Shown: piece after piece, positions 63,589 through 64,000 of the stretch
Layout of the letters: each line of letters begins with the position of its first letter
How positions within the stretch are numbered: the first letter of the stretch is position 1
The notes under the pieces: generated by a model
The model's database searches: none
Told to the model about the DNA's origin: nothing
The model's input: only the letters and a program-made list of their open reading frames with translations
Position numbers and translations under genes: made by a program
NCBI RefSeq assembly: GCF_015767675.1
Contig: NZ_CP065217.1
Location: forward strand, 1,178,001-1,242,000
DNA: 64,000 bases
Source: Vibrio navarrensis
Lineage (GTDB): Bacteria > Pseudomonadota > Gammaproteobacteria > Enterobacterales > Vibrionaceae
Reading direction: 5' to 3'

Positions 63589-64000
63589 TTATTTTTCTTC
63601 GAGCAGATATTCGTAGCGTTGATCGGTGAGTGTTTTCATGAAGGCGACTAACGCGTCCACTTGCTTATCGGTCAAAGCGCGCGATTGAAACTTTGCTTCG
63701 GTGAGCGCTAGGTTTTTATCAACCTCAGGTGCTCGCCAAGGTTGGCCTGTTTCCGGGTTAATCGTGCGGGTTGAGTTATTATATTTGTCGTAAAACAGCA
63801 CCACAGTACGCAAGTCTTTAAACACGCCGTTGTGCATATAGGGGCCAGTCACGGCCACGTTGCGCAGTGTCGGCACTTTAAACTTGCCAGCTTGCGCTTC
63901 ATCGTCGATGCGCGGGTGCTCAAGCAGCCCTTTGTCAATGTGCTCCGCGCCTAGGCCGTTGACCTTACGCACCGCCGTATTCACCGGAACCCCTAAGTTG
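63589..64000 (-). CDS. Di-heme cytochrome c peroxidase, C-terminal part (partial)
   Basis: About 137 C-terminal residues are in the window; the gene begins beyond it. VPTLRNVAVTGPYMHNGVFKDL and VLFYDKYNN, then MKTLTDQRYEYLL, match the end of MauG/CcpA-type di-heme peroxidases, including the heme-distal MHNG element. The heme-c CxxCH sites are outside. The enzyme would act in the periplasm on hydrogen peroxide or a protein partner. It is a different gene from the MbnH-like one at 7.8 kb. Confidence 0.88.
   Translation of the reverse strand, partial: NLGVPVNTAVRKVNGLGAEHIDKGLLEHPRIDDEAQAGKFKVPTLRNVAVTGPYMHNGVFKDLRTVVLFYDKYNNSTRTINPETGQPWRAPEVDKNLALTEAKFQSRALTDKQVDALVAFMKTLTDQRYEYLLEEK

Overview
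The window looks like a Vibrio chromosome. The evidence is the end of the tol-pal operon followed by nadA, the VF530-type small protein, the L-alanine exporter AlaE, a Vibrio-style dispersed palindrome (about 51.76 kb) and close matches to vibrio and enterobacterial housekeeping proteins. The species cannot be fixed from this sequence alone.

Layout. (1) 0-14.4 kb is core-like: tolB end, pal, cpoB, nadA; a K+-channel/DUF350/DUF1190/glutathionylspermidine-synthase-like operon; a minus-strand copper-type cluster (DUF2946-like, MbnP-like, MbnH-like di-heme enzyme, outer-membrane barrel, PCuAC chaperone); a UPF0149 gene; a hybrid histidine kinase; alaE. (2) 14.5-43.1 kb is a genomic island of about 28.5 kb inserted at the 3' end of tRNA-Ser(GGA). 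It starts with a P4-type tyrosine integrase and is bounded by imperfect direct repeats that include the tRNA end and its terminator. Matching AAGTAATACC arm-type repeats lie just inside both ends. Its left part holds an 11-copy octamer array, two AlpA-like regulators and a YagK/YfjJ (Rep-like) protein. Its cargo is mostly defence: a HelD-like helicase with an inserted nuclease domain and zinc ribbons; a four-gene Wadjet/MksBEFG-like SMC operon (jetABCD); and a type I restriction-modification operon (hsdM, a DUF1016 nuclease, hsdS, a SIR2-like protein, hsdR). In that operon hsdS is split by an IS66 element with an 8-bp target duplication. A SWIM-domain / P-loop ATPase / nucleotidyltransferase group follows. 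(3) 43.1-56.7 kb is a second patchwork region: a PLD-helicase-S24-like fusion with a methyltransferase, flavin reductase, fasciclin, an IS982 remnant, a PAS chemoreceptor, VF530, a DCC thiol oxidoreductase, a relic joining pieces of a second type I system, three overlapping unknown genes, and a prokaryotic viperin operon with a small ParE-like gene and a thymidylate-kinase-like gene. (4) 56.9-64 kb holds an efflux operon (six-TM ABC-type membrane protein, membrane-fusion protein, RND pump, AraC/GyrI regulator) and the end of a di-heme cytochrome c peroxidase gene on the minus strand.

How the genes work together. The island and the patchwork region form a defence neighbourhood that combines DNA cleavage (type I system, DUF1016, helicase-nuclease), plasmid or DNA-topology surveillance (Jet-like SMC), probable NAD+ depletion (SIR2-like) and chain-terminating nucleotide synthesis (viperin with a nucleotide kinase). 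The IS66 insertion should currently disable target recognition by the type I system, but the reading frame would be restored exactly on precise excision. The strongest candidates for a second look are the viperin operon, the helicase-nuclease next to the Jet operon, the SIR2-like gene inside the hsd operon, and the three-gene overlapping cassette just upstream of viperin. All functional assignments come from recognising sequence motifs by eye; no database search was run.
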